Notes: a model not told the origin generated them from the letters alone. Shown: positions 36,894 through 46,067, counted from the first letter of the stretch. The stretch: DNA of 64,000 nucleotides from Williamsia sp. DF01-3 (GCF_023051145.1 NZ_JALKFS010000005.1:992001-1056000), one strand, 5' to 3'. Made by a program: numbers and translations.

Positions 36894-39275
36894 TCAGCTC
36901 AGATGCTCGGGCTGCGGTTGGGTCTTGTGACTCCAGTCCGATCCGGTCGAGTCCTGATCCGCGGCATTCTCGGCCGATCTGCCCTCGCCTGCGGGAACGA
37001 GCGAGACGATGATCGACTTCGAGGTGGGGCAGTTGCTCTGCAGCGCGGTCGAGTCCAGCGGGACAAGGGGATTGGTCTCGGGGTAGTACGCCGCAGCCGA
37101 ACCCCGCGGCGTCGCGTACTCCACGATCCGGAACGAGGGCGCACACCGCACGTTGTCGTCGTCATCCCATTTGGTGACGATGTCGACGATGTCGCCGTCC
37201 CGGAATCCCAGCGCGGAGATGTCTTCGCGGTGCACGAACACAACACGGCGACCACCCTCGATGCCGCGGTAGCGGTCGCTGAAGCCGTAGATGGTGGTGT
37301 TGAACTGGTCGTGGCTTCGAAGTGTCTGCAGGATCAGGTGATTCGGCGGGACCTGGAGAACATCGATGGGGGAGACGGCGAACTCGCCGAGACCCGACTC
37401 GGTGTCGAAGGTCCGGGAATCGCGCGGTGGGTGGGGCAGGATGAACCCGCCGGGCCTGCGGACATTCACCTCGTAGCCTTCGCATCCGGGCACCACCTGC
37501 GCGATGTGCGCTCGGATGTTGCGGTAGTCGTCGCGCATGGCTTCCCAATTGATGCCATGCCGGTCGCCGATGGTGGCTTCGGCGATCGAGGTGATGATCG
37601 CGACCTCGGACTTGAGGTGCGGGCTCGCCGGAGGGAGTGGTCCACGCGAGGCGTGCACCGAGCAGGTCGAGTCCTCTACCGAGATGTACTGCTGCCCACT
37701 GGCCTGCACATCTTTTTCCGTGCGGCCGAGGGTCGGCAGGATCAGTGCGGTCTGGCCGCACACCAGGTGGCCGCGGTTGATCTTCGTGGAGATCTGCACG
37801 GTCATCCGAACCTTGCGAAGAGCGTCGAACGTGACGTCGCTGTCCGGGGTTGCCTGGGCGAAGTTGCCGCCCAGACCCAGGAAGAAGTGCGCCTTGCCGT
37901 CGCGCATCGCCCGGATCGAGTCGACGGTGTCGAGCCCGTGCTCGCGCGGGGGATCGAACCCGAACTCCTTCTGGATGGCGTCGAGGAAGTGCTGCGGGGG
38001 CCGTTCCCAGATGCCCATCGTGCGGTCGCCCTGCACGTTCGAATGCCCCCGCACGGGGAACAATCCCGCGCCCGGCTTGCCGATGTTGCCCTGTGCGAAA
38101 GCGAGGTTGGTGACCTCTTTGATGGTGGCGACCGCATTACGATGCTGCGTCAGTCCCATCGCCCAGCAGAACACCGTGGCCTTCGAATCCCGCAGGAGTT
38201 CGGCAGCTTCGGTGATCTGTGCGCGGGAGAGTCCGGTGGTGGAGGTGACGACGTCCCAGTCGACTGCACTGACATGCTCGCGCCACGCCTCGAAACCGGT
38301 GGTGTGCGCGGCGATGAAGTCGTGGTCCAGCGCGTCCCACTCCACGAGTAGGGATCCGAACGCCTGGAAGAGCGCGAGGTCGCCGTTCAAGGCGATCGGC
38401 AGGAACATGTCGGTCAGGTCGGTGCCCGGCCCGACCATGCCGCGGGGCGTCTGAGGATTCTTGAAGTTGACGAGTCCGGCTTCACGCAGCGGATTGATCG
38501 AGAGGATCTTCGCGCCGTTCTGCTTCGCCTTCTCCAGGGCGGAGAGCATCCGTGGGTGGTTGGTGCCCGGATTCTGGCCGGCGATGATGATCAGCTCGGC
38601 GTTGTAGACGTCGTCCAGGGTGACACTTGCCTTGCCGATCCCGATCGATTCCTGCAGTGCGATGGACGTGGACTCGTGGCACATGTTCGAGCAATCGGGC
38701 ATGTTGTTGGTGCCGAAAGCGCGCGCGAACAGCTGGTAGACGAAGGCGGACTCGTTCGAGGCCCGGCCCGATGTGTAGAAGACGGCTTCGTCGGGTGAGG
38801 CGAGACCGTTGAGTTCGTCGCCGATGAGCGTGAAGGCGTCGTTCCAGTCGATGGGTTCGTAGTGGGTTCCGCCGGGACGCTTGATCATCGGATGAGTGAT
38901 GCGCCCCTGCTGCCCCAGCCAGTGCTCGGTGCGTCCGGACAGATCCTCGATGCTGTGTGCGGCGAAGAACTCCGGAGTTGCCCGGTTCGTGGTTCCTTCC
39001 TCGGCCACGGCCTTCGCGCCGTTCTCGCAGAACTCGGCGGCGTGGCGATGGCCCGGGTCGGGGTCCGGCCACGCGCAGCTCATGCAATCGAAGCCCTCGG
39101 CCTGGTTCAATTTGAGCAGCGTCTTGGCGGTCCGAACCGCCCCCATGTGGCCGAGGGCGCGTTTCATCGAGACGGCTACGGCAGTGGCGCCCGCCGCATG
39201 CGACTTCGGCTTCTCGATCTCGAGCTGTGCGAGATCCCGCTCGTTCTGCTGTTTGTCCGCGTCCGGGTCCGGCAT
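36894..39275 (-). CDS. FdhF/YdeP-family molybdopterin oxidoreductase
   Basis: A 793-aa molybdenum-bis-MGD enzyme of the FdhF/YdeP subgroup, which lacks the usual [4Fe-4S] four-cysteine motif; only Cys64 and Cys67 (CMSCAWP) remain near the N-terminus. Molybdopterin motifs include YTSGRASNESAFVYQLFARA, CHESTSIALQESIGIG, IIAGQNPGTNHPRMLSALEK and GNFAQATPDSDV. The physiological electron donor and acceptor are not known; members are often called formate dehydrogenase homologues or acid-resistance proteins. The ATG at 39273-39275 has GGAGG five bases before. Upstream is a divergent SnoaL-like gene; no FdhD or Moa gene is present here. Confidence 0.87.
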   Translation of the reverse strand: MPDPDADKQQNERDLAQLEIEKPKSHAAGATAVAVSMKRALGHMGAVRTAKTLLKLNQAEGFDCMSCAWPDPDPGHRHAAEFCENGAKAVAEEGTTNRATPEFFAAHSIEDLSGRTEHWLGQQGRITHPMIKRPGGTHYEPIDWNDAFTLIGDELNGLASPDEAVFYTSGRASNESAFVYQLFARAFGTNNMPDCSNMCHESTSIALQESIGIGKASVTLDDVYNAELIIIAGQNPGTNHPRMLSALEKAKQNGAKILSINPLREAGLVNFKNPQTPRGMVGPGTDLTDMFLPIALNGDLALFQAFGSLLVEWDALDHDFIAAHTTGFEAWREHVSAVDWDVVTSTTGLSRAQITEAAELLRDSKATVFCWAMGLTQHRNAVATIKEVTNLAFAQGNIGKPGAGLFPVRGHSNVQGDRTMGIWERPPQHFLDAIQKEFGFDPPREHGLDTVDSIRAMRDGKAHFFLGLGGNFAQATPDSDVTFDALRKVRMTVQISTKINRGHLVCGQTALILPTLGRTEKDVQASGQQYISVEDSTCSVHASRGPLPPASPHLKSEVAIITSIAEATIGDRHGINWEAMRDDYRNIRAHIAQVVPGCEGYEVNVRRPGGFILPHPPRDSRTFDTESGLGEFAVSPIDVLQVPPNHLILQTLRSHDQFNTTIYGFSDRYRGIEGGRRVVFVHREDISALGFRDGDIVDIVTKWDDDDNVRCAPSFRIVEYATPRGSAAAYYPETNPLVPLDSTALQSNCPTSKSIIVSLVPAGEGRSAENAADQDSTGSDWSHKTQPQPEHLS

Positions 39276-39459
39276 GTCCGCCTCCTACAACTCCGAGTCC
39301 ACCGAGGAGTCCGGAAGTGGCCACCCCGATGCGGTGCCTGCGCGAAGCCTGTGGGTTCAGGCACACACAAGAACGATGACTTTCACGGTAGGGCGTCGCG
39401 CGTCATTTGACGAATGGGGATCCTGCGTCGTGCCGGCTTCGTGCGCAGGCCGTACTTTG

Positions 39460-39469
39460 TGACATGTCA
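39460..39469. promoter_or_regulatory. palindrome TGACATGTCA upstream of the SnoaL-MarR unit
   Basis: A perfect 10-bp palindrome, 30 bases before the SnoaL-like start. The same core recurs in the SDR promoter (41145-41154), so it is likely the operator of the MarR protein encoded between the two. Confidence 0.6.
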
Positions 39470-39499
39470 TCGGAAAACACACCGAACACAGGGAGCTAC

Positions 39500-39868
39500 A
39501 TGTCTGACGAAGTGACTGCGCTGATGGAAGCGAACCTGCTTGCGGTGTTCGGTGAATCCGATCCAGCGCGGCGCGCGAAAGCCATTGCGGAGACCTACAC
39601 CGACGACGTCGTCTGGACGGACGAAGAAGGTGTCACGGTGGGCCGAGATGCGCTGGCCGCTAAGGCGCAAACGCTGCTCGATGGTATGCAAGGCCTGGTG
39701 TTCAGCAAGGTCGGCCATGTGCAGAAGGCTCAGAATTTCGGCCACCTGGCGTGGAAGCTGGGCCCTCCCGGACAAGACCCGGTGGCCACAGGCTTCGATG
39801 CGGCACTCGTGACCGACGGTCGGATCTCTGCGCTGTACACCGTCATCACCGGTCCTGAGAAGGAGTGA
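39500..39868 (+). CDS. SnoaL-like / NTF2-fold protein
   Basis: A 122-aa protein of the NTF2/SnoaL-like superfamily, a cone-shaped alpha+beta fold used for small-molecule chemistry. The typical opening MEANLLAVFGESDPARRAKA, then IAETYTDDVVWTDEEGVTVG with the acidic residues of the pocket, and the last strand GFDAALVTDGRISALYTVIT are visible. GGGAG is five bases before the ATG at 39500; ATGs upstream (39464) overlap the operator. The stop is 1 base from the MarR start, so the two are coupled. Substrate unknown. Confidence 0.82.
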   Translation: MSDEVTALMEANLLAVFGESDPARRAKAIAETYTDDVVWTDEEGVTVGRDALAAKAQTLLDGMQGLVFSKVGHVQKAQNFGHLAWKLGPPGQDPVATGFDAALVTDGRISALYTVITGPEKE

Positions 39869-39869
39869 G

Positions 39870-40349
39870 GTGCCCTCGAGCGAGTGGTTGACCCCATCTC
39901 AGCAACGGACGTGGCTGAACTACATGAGGGTCTACCACCGGCTCGAGTACGAGATGAACAGCCATCTTCAGGCCGAACTGGGTATGTCGCTCGGTGACTA
40001 CACCGTGATGAACGCGTTGTCGGCCGCGGACGATCACCGCATGCCGTTGACGAAGCTGGCAACCACGATCGGGTGGGAGCGCAGCCGCCTGTCGCACCAC
40101 CTGCAGAGGATGAGTCGCCGCGGGATCGTCGAGCGGACCCAGTCCGTTGTCGATCGACGCGTCACCGACGTTGTGTTGACGGAGGCCGGCTGGGAACAGT
40201 TGAAGCATGCGGCCCCACGGCACGTGGCCCGGATCCGGCAACTCTTCTTCGCCGACCTCGATACCGCCAAGGAATCCGAGCTCGCCGACATCCTCGCATT
40301 GGTCTACGAGAACATTCTGCGCGAGGGCACGTTGCCGCGCCCGGACTAG
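39870..40349 (+). CDS. MarR family transcriptional regulator
   Basis: A 159-aa MarR protein with the winged helix at about 45-105: YTVMNALSAADDHRMPLTKL and GWERSRLSHHLQRMSRRGIV, then the DRRVTDVVLTEAGWEQL wing. The GTG at 39870 has AAGGAG upstream and follows the SnoaL stop by one base. Two matching palindromes (39460-39469 and 41142-41157) lie at both ends of the locus, implying that it controls its own operon and the SDR gene at 40346-41092, which points toward it. Confidence 0.92.
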   Translation: MPSSEWLTPSQQRTWLNYMRVYHRLEYEMNSHLQAELGMSLGDYTVMNALSAADDHRMPLTKLATTIGWERSRLSHHLQRMSRRGIVERTQSVVDRRVTDVVLTEAGWEQLKHAAPRHVARIRQLFFADLDTAKESELADILALVYENILREGTLPRPD

Positions 40350-41092
40350 ATCTGCTCAGCGCCTCCGTCGACGAACACCTCGGACCCGGTCATGAAGCTG
40401 CTCTGGTCGGATGCGAGAAACAACACCGCTGCGGCGATCTCTTCGGGCTGACCGACGCGCTGCATCGGCACTGTTGCTGCCATCCCGTCGAGCAAGGCCT
40501 GTTCCTGGCCATCGGATGCGAGTCCCTTGAGTCCGGGGGTCTCTACCGGCCCCGGGATGATCGTGTTGACGCGAATCTTGCGGTCCACCAGTTCGGCCGC
40601 CCATGTTCGTCCGAGGGATCGGACGGCTGCCTTCGATGCCGCGTACGCGCCGAAGGCGGGGACTCCTGCTGACGCAGAAGTCGATCCGGCGAGCACGATC
40701 GAAGCACCCTCGTTCAGCAGTGGCAGCACCGACTGCACGGTGAAGACCGTTCCCCCTACGTTGCGATTGAGGGTGTCCGCGAGGTGCTCGGGTGTCTCGT
40801 CGGCGAGGGTGGCGAACTCGCCGCCGCCCGCATTGGCGAAGACGACATCGAGTCCTCGGCCGCGGTCGGCGATGGCTTGCGCGAGGGCCTGTAGGTCGGC
40901 GGCGTCGGTGACGTCGCTGCGAACCCCGGTCGCCTGCGTGCCGATCGTCGAGACCGCGTGGTCGACACCCGATTGACTGCGTCCGGTGACGAAGACGTGG
41001 GCCCCTTCTGTCGCGAGGCGCTGCGCGGTTGCGAGTCCGATTCCCGAGGTGCCGCCGGTGACGAGGGCTGTCTTACCCGTGAGCTGAGCCAT
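40346..41092 (-). CDS. short-chain dehydrogenase/reductase
   Basis: A 248-aa classical SDR. The Rossmann motif is TGGTSGIG (residues about 12-19), the catalytic serine lies in VLAGSTSASAGVPAFG, and YAASK supplies the tyrosine/lysine pair. FANAGGGEF is the NAG motif. It is an NAD(P)H-dependent oxidoreductase of unknown substrate. Its stop overlaps the convergent MarR stop by four bases. The promoter has the 16-bp palindrome at 41142-41157, so MarR control and induction by the SDR substrate or a toxic aldehyde/quinone are likely. Confidence 0.93.
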   Translation of the reverse strand: MAQLTGKTALVTGGTSGIGLATAQRLATEGAHVFVTGRSQSGVDHAVSTIGTQATGVRSDVTDAADLQALAQAIADRGRGLDVVFANAGGGEFATLADETPEHLADTLNRNVGGTVFTVQSVLPLLNEGASIVLAGSTSASAGVPAFGAYAASKAAVRSLGRTWAAELVDRKIRVNTIIPGPVETPGLKGLASDGQEQALLDGMAATVPMQRVGQPEEIAAAVLFLASDQSSFMTGSEVFVDGGAEQI

Positions 41093-41141
41093 GATGCGTT
41101 CCTAACTTCATGATGGGGGCTGTCTGCCCGCTCCATAGAAC

Positions 41142-41157
41142 ACATGACATGTCATGT
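41142..41157. promoter_or_regulatory. perfect 16-bp palindrome upstream of the SDR gene
   Basis: ACATGACATGTCATGT is its own reverse complement and contains TGACATGTCA, the same core as the site at 39460-39469. It lies 49 bases upstream of the SDR start. Probable MarR operator. Confidence 0.7.
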
Positions 41158-41220
41158 TATTCCGCGTTTGCTCGGACGGGCAGGCACACTGGAGTCCTCA
41201 CCGCACAACGGGAGTGATCA

Positions 41221-41622
41221 ATGAGTACCAACGGACCGTTCGGCTTCGAGCCCGAGGATTTCGACCGCTTCGCCAGAGAGGCCGGCGAGGGATTCCGCGA
41301 CATGCTGGGCCAGGTCGCCAAGGGAATGTCTCAATCCGGAGGCGAGAATCCCCTGGCGTCTTTACTTCGCGATTCGATGTTCAGCACGGCGTCGCAGCGC
41401 GCCAAGCCCGCGCCGCCGACGCGTGAGACCACGGGCGACACCGGAGACGGTGTCTGGGCCATCTACACCGTCGCCGAAGATGGTTCGGCTCGCATCGACC
41501 AGGTGTACGCCTCGGAACTCGATGCCCTGCGCGCGCACAAAGACAATGTGGACCCGCAACGGCGGGTCCGGTTCCTGCCCTACGGAGTCTCGGTCGGAGT
41601 TCTGGACGACAGCGGCTCATAG
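41221..41622 (+). CDS. conserved small protein of unknown function
   Basis: A 133-aa acidic cytoplasmic protein. The N-terminal 45 residues (GFEPEDFDRFAREAGEGFRD and onward) look helical, then a linker rich in A, P and T, then a compact domain GVWAIYTVAEDGSARIDQVY with RVRFLPYGVSVGVLD. No motif that I recognise. ATG 41221 follows GGGAG. The next feature downstream is the tRNA-Pro on the other strand. Confidence 0.7.
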   Translation: MSTNGPFGFEPEDFDRFAREAGEGFRDMLGQVAKGMSQSGGENPLASLLRDSMFSTASQRAKPAPPTRETTGDTGDGVWAIYTVAEDGSARIDQVYASELDALRAHKDNVDPQRRVRFLPYGVSVGVLDDSGS

Positions 41623-41710
41623 CCCGAAAGTGTGGTGTTGTTGCGGCGCCGACCTGGGCTTTCTGTCGCAACAACCACACATCATCGGGGAGTGGGCGGC
41701 TGAAAACGAG

Positions 41711-41746
41711 GAGACCCTGATCAAGGTTTCCCCTGATCAGGGTCTC
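41711..41746 (-). terminator. terminator downstream of tRNA-Pro
   Basis: Perfect 13-bp stem GAGACCCTGATCA (41711-41723) and TGATCAGGGTCTC (41734-41746), loop of 10 bases, then on the minus strand CTCGTTTTC. It lies 22 bases after the tRNA 3' end. Confidence 0.85.
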
Positions 41747-41768
41747 TCATGTGTCTCAACCAACACAG

Positions 41769-41842
41769 TCGGGGTGGCGGGATTCGAACCCACGACCTCT
41801 TCGTCCCGAACGAAGCACGCTACCAAGCTGCGCCACACCCCG
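41769..41842 (-). tRNA. tRNA-Pro (CGG anticodon)
   Basis: The minus strand folds as a full cloverleaf of 74 bases including the discriminator A. The acceptor stem is CGGGGTG/CACCCCG, the anticodon stem CTTCG/CGAAG with loop TTCGGGA (anticodon CGG), and the T arm GTGGG-TTCGAAT-CCCGC. No CCA is encoded. A strong terminator follows. Confidence 0.97.
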
Positions 41843-41908
41843 TGATCAATCAGCCTGCGATAGCTTACCTCAGCCGCGGTAGCGGATTAAATCGCCTGGT
41901 CACGACGG

Positions 41909-42904
41909 TCAATTGGCTTCGGCATTCACCGGAGGCAGTGACCCCTCCTGCTCGTAGTCGGCGTCGCCGGCCGATACGGGAGTGAGGGTGAGCAGCGTGG
42001 CCTCGGGCCGGCAGCAGAAGCGGGCCGGAACATACGGCGAGGTGCCCAGCCCGGCACTGACGTGAAGCTTCATCGCCGCACCCCATGCCGACACGCCTTT
42101 GACCCGTGACCGGTCGAGGTCGCAGTTGGTCACGATCGCGCCGACACCGGGCAGGCACAGCTGGCCTCCGTGAGTGTGTCCGGCCATCACGAGGTCATAC
42201 CCGTCGTCGGCGAACCGGTCGAGCACACGCGGCTCAGGCGAGTGGGTCAGACCCAGGCGCAGATGTGCCAGAGGGTTGGGACGGCCCTCGATGGTCTCGT
42301 AGCGGTCGCGGCCGATGTGCGGATCGTCGACACCCGCAGCAGCCACCCGAACCCCGGCGACCTCGAGTTCACGCACCGAGTGGGTGGCGTCGAGCCAGCC
42401 ACGCTCGGTGAAAGCCGCGCGCAGGTCCTGCCAAGGAAGTGGCTCCCCGTGGGTGCGTTTGTGGTCTTTCTTGAAGTACTTCAGCGGGTTCTTCGGAATG
42501 GGCGCGAAGTAGTCATTGGACCCGAACACGAAAAGCCCGGGAAGCGACAACAGATCGCCCAGCGCCTGGACCACGGCCGGTACCGACTGCGGGTGGGCCA
42601 AATTGTCGCCGGTGTTGATGACGAGGTCGGGCTGCAGCGCGGCCAGCTCCTGAACCCACGCTTGTTTGAGCCGCTGTCCCGGCATCATGTGGAGGTCGCT
42701 GATGTGCAGCACCCGCAGCGACGTGGAGCCGGGCTCGAGAACCGACAACGTCTCGTGTCGCAGCGCGAATGCGTTTCGCTCGATCAAGGTCGCATAGGCG
42801 AGGCCGGCGGCGCCCGCGGCCGCGACCCCCGCGATCGCGTGGACCGGGGTCAGTCCGGCGAGCTGATCTGTGCGACGAGTGATGCTTTGTCGTCCCTGAG
42901 GCAT
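41909..42904 (-). CDS. metallophosphoesterase, membrane-anchored
   Basis: A 331-aa protein. An N-terminal hydrophobic stretch (PVHAIAGVAAAGAAGLAYAT) anchors it; the catalytic domain has all metal motifs: LHISDLHMMPG, VINTGDNLAHP, GSNDYFAP (GNHD-like), and AGHTHGGQLCLPG. It is a Mn/Fe phosphoesterase of unknown substrate, conserved upstream of ponA2 in mycobacteria. The ATG at 42902-42904 is chosen; the frame to 43075 overlaps the divergent YqeY gene and is rejected. Confidence 0.93.
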   Translation of the reverse strand: MPQGRQSITRRTDQLAGLTPVHAIAGVAAAGAAGLAYATLIERNAFALRHETLSVLEPGSTSLRVLHISDLHMMPGQRLKQAWVQELAALQPDLVINTGDNLAHPQSVPAVVQALGDLLSLPGLFVFGSNDYFAPIPKNPLKYFKKDHKRTHGEPLPWQDLRAAFTERGWLDATHSVRELEVAGVRVAAAGVDDPHIGRDRYETIEGRPNPLAHLRLGLTHSPEPRVLDRFADDGYDLVMAGHTHGGQLCLPGVGAIVTNCDLDRSRVKGVSAWGAAMKLHVSAGLGTSPYVPARFCCRPEATLLTLTPVSAGDADYEQEGSLPPVNAEAN

Positions 42905-42974
42905 CTGGCCAGAATACGCCCGCAGGCGAAAAACGGATGCGGACCGTCGACCTCGGCGGCGTAGGTTTGACCAC

Positions 42975-43442
42975 ATGTCCACGATCAAAGAGCAGATCCG
43001 CACCGATCTGACCGCTGCCATGAAAGCCAAGAACACCACGGTCACCGGGACCCTGCGGATGGTCCTGGCTGCCATTCAGTCCGAAGAGGTGTCGGGCAAG
43101 GCTGCCCGCGAGTTGACCGATGAGGACGTGATGAAAGTGCTTGCGCGTGAAAGCAAGAAGCGTGCAGAGGCGGCCTCCGTGTTCGCGGAGAACAATCGCG
43201 AGGAACTGGCAGAGAAGGAACGCGCCGAGGGCGAGATCATCGCCGGGTACCTACCCACGCCACTGTCCGACGAGGAACTGACAGGCATTGTCGATCAAGC
43301 CGTTGCGGCCGTCGCCGAAGAGACCGGTGAGGCACCGGGCATGAGGCAGATGGGCCAGGTGATGGGGCACGCCACCAAGCTCGCCGCCGGTCGCGCCGAC
43401 GGCAAGCGCCTCTCATCGGCGATTCGCGCGCGCCTGCAGTAG
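42975..43442 (+). CDS. GatB/YqeY-like protein
   Basis: A 155-aa protein related to the C-terminal tail domain of GatB. Typical segments are TIKEQIRTDLTAAMKAKNTT, LRMVLAAIQSEEV, and GRADGKRLSSAIRARLQ. GatB/YqeY proteins bind tRNA-like substrates in the amidotransferase; the role of the free-standing form is not established. It is divergent from the metallophosphoesterase and convergent with ponA2 (17 bases between stops). Confidence 0.93.
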   Translation: MSTIKEQIRTDLTAAMKAKNTTVTGTLRMVLAAIQSEEVSGKAARELTDEDVMKVLARESKKRAEAASVFAENNREELAEKERAEGEIIAGYLPTPLSDEELTGIVDQAVAAVAEETGEAPGMRQMGQVMGHATKLAAGRADGKRLSSAIRARLQ

Positions 43443-43459
43443 TCCGGCTGCCCGGCGGA

Positions 43460-45916
43460 TCAGCCGCCCGGCACCGGGATGACGATCGGGCCGACCCCGG
43501 GGACGGTGATGGTGGTGGGTGGTGACGCCCGTCGGGTGGGGAGCTGGGACTGCCCGGTGCTCACGTAGATGGTCACGGTGCTTCCGGGGATTGCAGTGTC
43601 CTCGGGAGCGGTGAACACCACGGTGCCCGCTGCTTGCGCACTGTCGGTGTCGAGGCGCGCGACCCTGAAGCCCGCCTGCTCGATCCGCTTCGTCGCCTCG
43701 TCGGCGGTCATTCCCGCAACCGACGGAACAGCCTTGCCGCCCACACCGGCCACGTAGGTCGGGTCGTTCGGTGGCAGTGCTGTGGGCCCGAAGTTGTTGG
43801 CGATCGGCAACATCGCGGTGAACCATGTTCGTGCCGGTTCACTACCGCCGTAGAGGGTGCCGTATCCGCATTGCCGCAGCGGATTCGAGCACAGCTCCGA
43901 GGGGGTCGGTGAATCGTTGTACGTGTAGGTCGCGGCCGCCAGGTTGTTGGTGAACCCGAGGAAGGCCGACGAGCGGTGGGCCTCTGTGGTGCCCGTCTTG
44001 CCGGCCATCGGCAGGTTCCATCCGGTGGACCCGGCAGCGCCCGCAGCAGTTCCCGATCCGCGATCGTCCTGGCTCATCGCGTTGGCGAGGGTGTCGGCCA
44101 GGCCGGGTTCGACAACCTTCTCGCACTTCGGGCGCTCGAAGGCGACCTCCTGCACCGCAGGCCGTCCGTCGGTACCCAGAACCTGGTTCCCGTTGCGATC
44201 GCGCTTCGGCTGCGTGATGGATGCAATCGGGTTCGGCGGGCACCACACACCGTGCGACGACAGCGTGGCGGCAACGTTGGAGAGCTCGAGTGCGTTGATC
44301 GCGGTGGGCCCCAATGTGAACGAACCCAGATTGTTCTGCTTGAAGTAGTCGGCCAAGCTCTGCTCGCCCTGGCCGGAAGTACCCGGATTGGTGTACGAGC
44401 GCAGGCCGAGACGAACAGCGATGTCCACCGCAGGTCCCACCCCGACGTCTTGGAGGAGCTTGACGAATGCGGTGTTGGGGGACTGGGCCAGTGCCTGCGT
44501 CACCGACAACTGTGCGGGATACCGGCCGTCGTTGCGCACACAGTAGGTGTTCGCCGGGCAACCGTTGACACCGCCGCTGCTACCCATGCCCTGCGCCTGG
44601 AAGGTGGCAGGAACCTGAAGGGAGGACCCGGCACCCAGGCCCTTTTCCATCGCCGCGGCGACCGTGAAGATCTTGAACACCGACCCCGCACCGTCGCCGA
44701 CCATCGAGAACGGCTGAGGCTGCACGGTTTGGTTCGCATTCTGGTCGAGTCCGTACTGGCGACTCGACGCCATCGACATGATGTCGTGGCTCTCTGTGCC
44801 CGGCCGGATCACGCTCATGACAGTCGCGACACCGTTGAGGTCAGGGTCGGTGATGTTCTGCACCCCGGTCAGCGTCGACCGCTGGACGGCGGGATCGAGC
44901 GTGGTGCGGATGGTGTATCCGCCGCGGGCGACCGTCTCGCGGCTCAGGCCGTTCTCGGCCAGGAACTTCAACGCATAGTCGCAGAAGAAACCGGCATCGG
45001 CGGCCGAGATGCAGCCGTTGGGCAAGGTGATCGGGGAGGGGACCACGCCGAGCGGGGTCTCCTTGGCGGCCTGGTACTCGGCCGCGCGATTCGGGAAGTT
45101 GGAGATCAGCGTGTCGAGAACCAAGTTGCGGCGTTCGAGCACACCATCGGGGTTGTTGTAGGGGTCGAGTGCCGAACTCGACTGCACCATGCCGGCGAGC
45201 ATCGCCGACTCGGGGATCGTCAGATCCTTCGCGGCCTTGTTGAAGTAGGTGCGAGCTGCGGCCTCGATGCCGTAGGCGCCGTTACCGAACGGCACCACGT
45301 TCAGGTAGCGGGTGACGATTTCTTTTTTGGCCTCCTGCTTGGCCTGCTCGTCGCTCAGGTTCTTGTCCCGTTTGGCCTGCTGGGTGAGGTTCTCCTCCAG
45401 CGTGAGTGCCATGCGGACTTCTTTGAGCTTGCGCGCGGGCGTTGTCTCGGTGGCGGCGCGACGGTCGGCGTCGGTGCGAGCGAGAACCAGCAGCTGGTAG
45501 TTCTTCACATACTGCTGGTCGATGGTCGAAGCACCCTGCTGCACCTCGCCCGACGACGAGTTCTTGAGGAACGCGCGGATCGTGCCTTTCCAGTCCACCC
45601 CGTCGTGGTCGAGAAAACGCCGGTCTTCGATTGAGATGATGGAGCGGATCATCTCCGGCGAGATGTCGTTGTAGCCGACCTGTGTTCGTCGCTGGTCGTA
45701 GAGGAACGCGATCGGCTTGCCGGTGACGTCCGTCATCGTGGTGACCTCGGGGACCGTGCCTTCGAGCAGTTCCGACGACACGTTCTGGACCGTGTCCGCG
45801 GCCCGGCTCGACACCAGCCCGATTCCACCGGCCACCGGAAACAGCAGTCCGGCGACCAGAACACCGGCTAGGACGCAGCATCCCGCGAGCAGTGACAGGG
45901 ACTTCGACTTTGGCAC
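43460..45916 (-). CDS. ponA2: class A penicillin-binding protein with PASTA domain
   Basis: An 818-aa bifunctional PBP for peptidoglycan synthesis at the membrane. Order: cytoplasmic/TM start (LSLLAGCCVLAGVLVAGLLF), glycosyltransferase GT51 (SIISIEDRRFLDHDGVDWKG and QGASTIDQQYVKNYQ), transpeptidase with SVFK as SxxK, SPN as SxN and KTG in AGKTGTTEAHRSS, and one C-terminal PASTA domain (VPSVAGMTADEATKRIEQAG). This domain order and the place between a metallophosphoesterase and whiB4 match mycobacterial PonA2. The GTG at 45914-45916 is the likely start; the frame to 45985 is rejected. Confidence 0.96.
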   Translation of the reverse strand: MPKSKSLSLLAGCCVLAGVLVAGLLFPVAGGIGLVSSRAADTVQNVSSELLEGTVPEVTTMTDVTGKPIAFLYDQRRTQVGYNDISPEMIRSIISIEDRRFLDHDGVDWKGTIRAFLKNSSSGEVQQGASTIDQQYVKNYQLLVLARTDADRRAATETTPARKLKEVRMALTLEENLTQQAKRDKNLSDEQAKQEAKKEIVTRYLNVVPFGNGAYGIEAAARTYFNKAAKDLTIPESAMLAGMVQSSSALDPYNNPDGVLERRNLVLDTLISNFPNRAAEYQAAKETPLGVVPSPITLPNGCISAADAGFFCDYALKFLAENGLSRETVARGGYTIRTTLDPAVQRSTLTGVQNITDPDLNGVATVMSVIRPGTESHDIMSMASSRQYGLDQNANQTVQPQPFSMVGDGAGSVFKIFTVAAAMEKGLGAGSSLQVPATFQAQGMGSSGGVNGCPANTYCVRNDGRYPAQLSVTQALAQSPNTAFVKLLQDVGVGPAVDIAVRLGLRSYTNPGTSGQGEQSLADYFKQNNLGSFTLGPTAINALELSNVAATLSSHGVWCPPNPIASITQPKRDRNGNQVLGTDGRPAVQEVAFERPKCEKVVEPGLADTLANAMSQDDRGSGTAAGAAGSTGWNLPMAGKTGTTEAHRSSAFLGFTNNLAAATYTYNDSPTPSELCSNPLRQCGYGTLYGGSEPARTWFTAMLPIANNFGPTALPPNDPTYVAGVGGKAVPSVAGMTADEATKRIEQAGFRVARLDTDSAQAAGTVVFTAPEDTAIPGSTVTIYVSTGQSQLPTRRASPPTTITVPGVGPIVIPVPGG

Positions 45917-45981
45917 GCCAGCAAGGATACGTGGCGTCTGCCTTCTCAGGTGGCACCGAGCGGCGCAAAGGCCAGATCGTC

Positions 45982-46013
45982 GCACTCGGTTTGCACGCGA
46001 GTGCCACTTTTTT
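45982..46013 (+). terminator. hairpin with T-run in the ponA2-whiB4 divergent promoter
   Basis: GCACTCG (45982-45988) and CGAGTGC (45998-46004), 9-base loop, followed three bases later by six T. It has the shape of an intrinsic terminator reading rightward, yet lies between divergent starts where none is expected. It could end an unannotated leader or antisense RNA. Confidence 0.5.
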
Positions 46014-46067
46014 CATTCCAGGTCTTGACGGTGCGTAAGTGTGGTCCATACATTGGTCGTAATTGAA

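Noticed and set aside
43976-45634. 552-aa frame opposite ponA2
   Set aside because: No recognisable domain; ponA2 motifs are complete on the minus strand.
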